The notes under the pieces: model-generated
What the model was told of the DNA's origin: nothing
Databases searched by the model: none
What the model saw: only the letters and a program-made list of their open reading frames with translations
Source: Coleofasciculaceae cyanobacterium
GTDB lineage: Bacteria; Cyanobacteriota; Cyanobacteriia; Cyanobacteriales; Xenococcaceae
DNA length: 64,000 bases
Reading direction: 5' to 3'
NCBI GenBank assembly: GCA_036703275.1
Contig: DATNPK010000108.1
Span: forward strand, 96,859 to 160,858
Shown here: positions 63,921 through 64,000 of the stretch, piece after piece
Layout of the letters: each line of letters begins with the position of its first letter
How positions within the stretch are numbered: position 1 is the first letter of the stretch
Made by a program: the position numbers and the translations under genes

Positions 63921-64000
63921 AACCTAGAAAATACAATAACTCTAAACTCATGTAGGTTTAATTCCTACCGATGAATGAGACGTTTGAATCCATATCCTAT
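63921..64000. other. Right edge behind tnpB
   Basis: AGAACCTAGAAAATACAATA and TGTAGGTTTAATTCCTACCG (a GTAGG/CCTAC hairpin) may be the 3' end of the IS605-like element. The window ends before the boundary can be set. Confidence 0.3.

Overview
The window comes from a cyanobacterial chromosome. The octamer GCGATCGC (HIP1) occurs throughout, and several genes belong to cyanobacterial families: a helical carotenoid protein, Psb34, DUF3611, DUF4278 and an SLH-domain protein. A guanidine-I riboswitch upstream of a Sll1077-type guanidine hydrolase and a cyanobacterial-style glutamine riboswitch agree with this. The moderate-to-low GC, many short palindromes, MITE-like elements and mycosporine genes would suit a coccoid or baeocyte-forming (Pleurocapsales-like) lineage. 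That placement is inference only.

Layout. 1-8.6 kb: a DUF1345 protein cut by the window edge, a CorA Mg transporter, a stress-protein-like ORF, a decayed coiled-coil gene, an ABC-2 permease, a block of nested palindromes, a KtrA-type RCK protein, an M61 peptidase, IlvE and a PH-like protein. 8.9-13.4 kb: an MbnP/MbnH pair (predicted copper protein and its di-heme enzyme), DUF2993 and an SLH lipoprotein. 13.6-15.7 kb: a glutamine riboswitch in front of a DUF4278-like gene, then three small genes that share a helical motif and end in an HNH nuclease. 15.7-21.5 kb: a leftward operon behind a guanidine-I riboswitch (guanidine hydrolase, methyltransferase, GST, HypA-like and HypB-like nickel chaperones, SSS symporter). 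21.6-30.5 kb: an RND pump, NadA, a membrane protein, a methyltransferase, LpxD and an IS6-family element.

30.6-34.7 kb holds a 1350-residue vWA/beta-propeller/coiled-coil protein with seven 31-residue repeats. 35.4-37.2 kb: a thioredoxin-fold protein and MurE. 37.9-43.1 kb: a compact cluster with close homologues of the mycosporine enzymes MysB (O-methyltransferase) and MysC (ATP-grasp ligase), a second O-methyltransferase, a sodium/solute symporter and a small unknown protein. The cyclase MysA and the usual MysD/MysE are absent. 43.1-50 kb: a metallophosphatase, a PAP2 phosphatase, a PP-loop protein, an FAD monooxygenase-like protein and IlvD. 50.1-55.3 kb: a helical carotenoid protein, exported proteins, DUF3611 and Psb34. 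55.4-60.5 kb: IspG, a C39-like protein, ThrB, an LptF/G permease and DUF29. The right edge (60.5-64 kb) is mobile DNA: a complete-looking group II intron and a broken tnpB, both carrying the same inserted palindromic module.

The clearest functional units are the guanidine operon, the glutamine-sensing gene cluster, the MbnP/MbnH pair and the incomplete mycosporine cluster. No rRNA, tRNA or CRISPR array was recognised.
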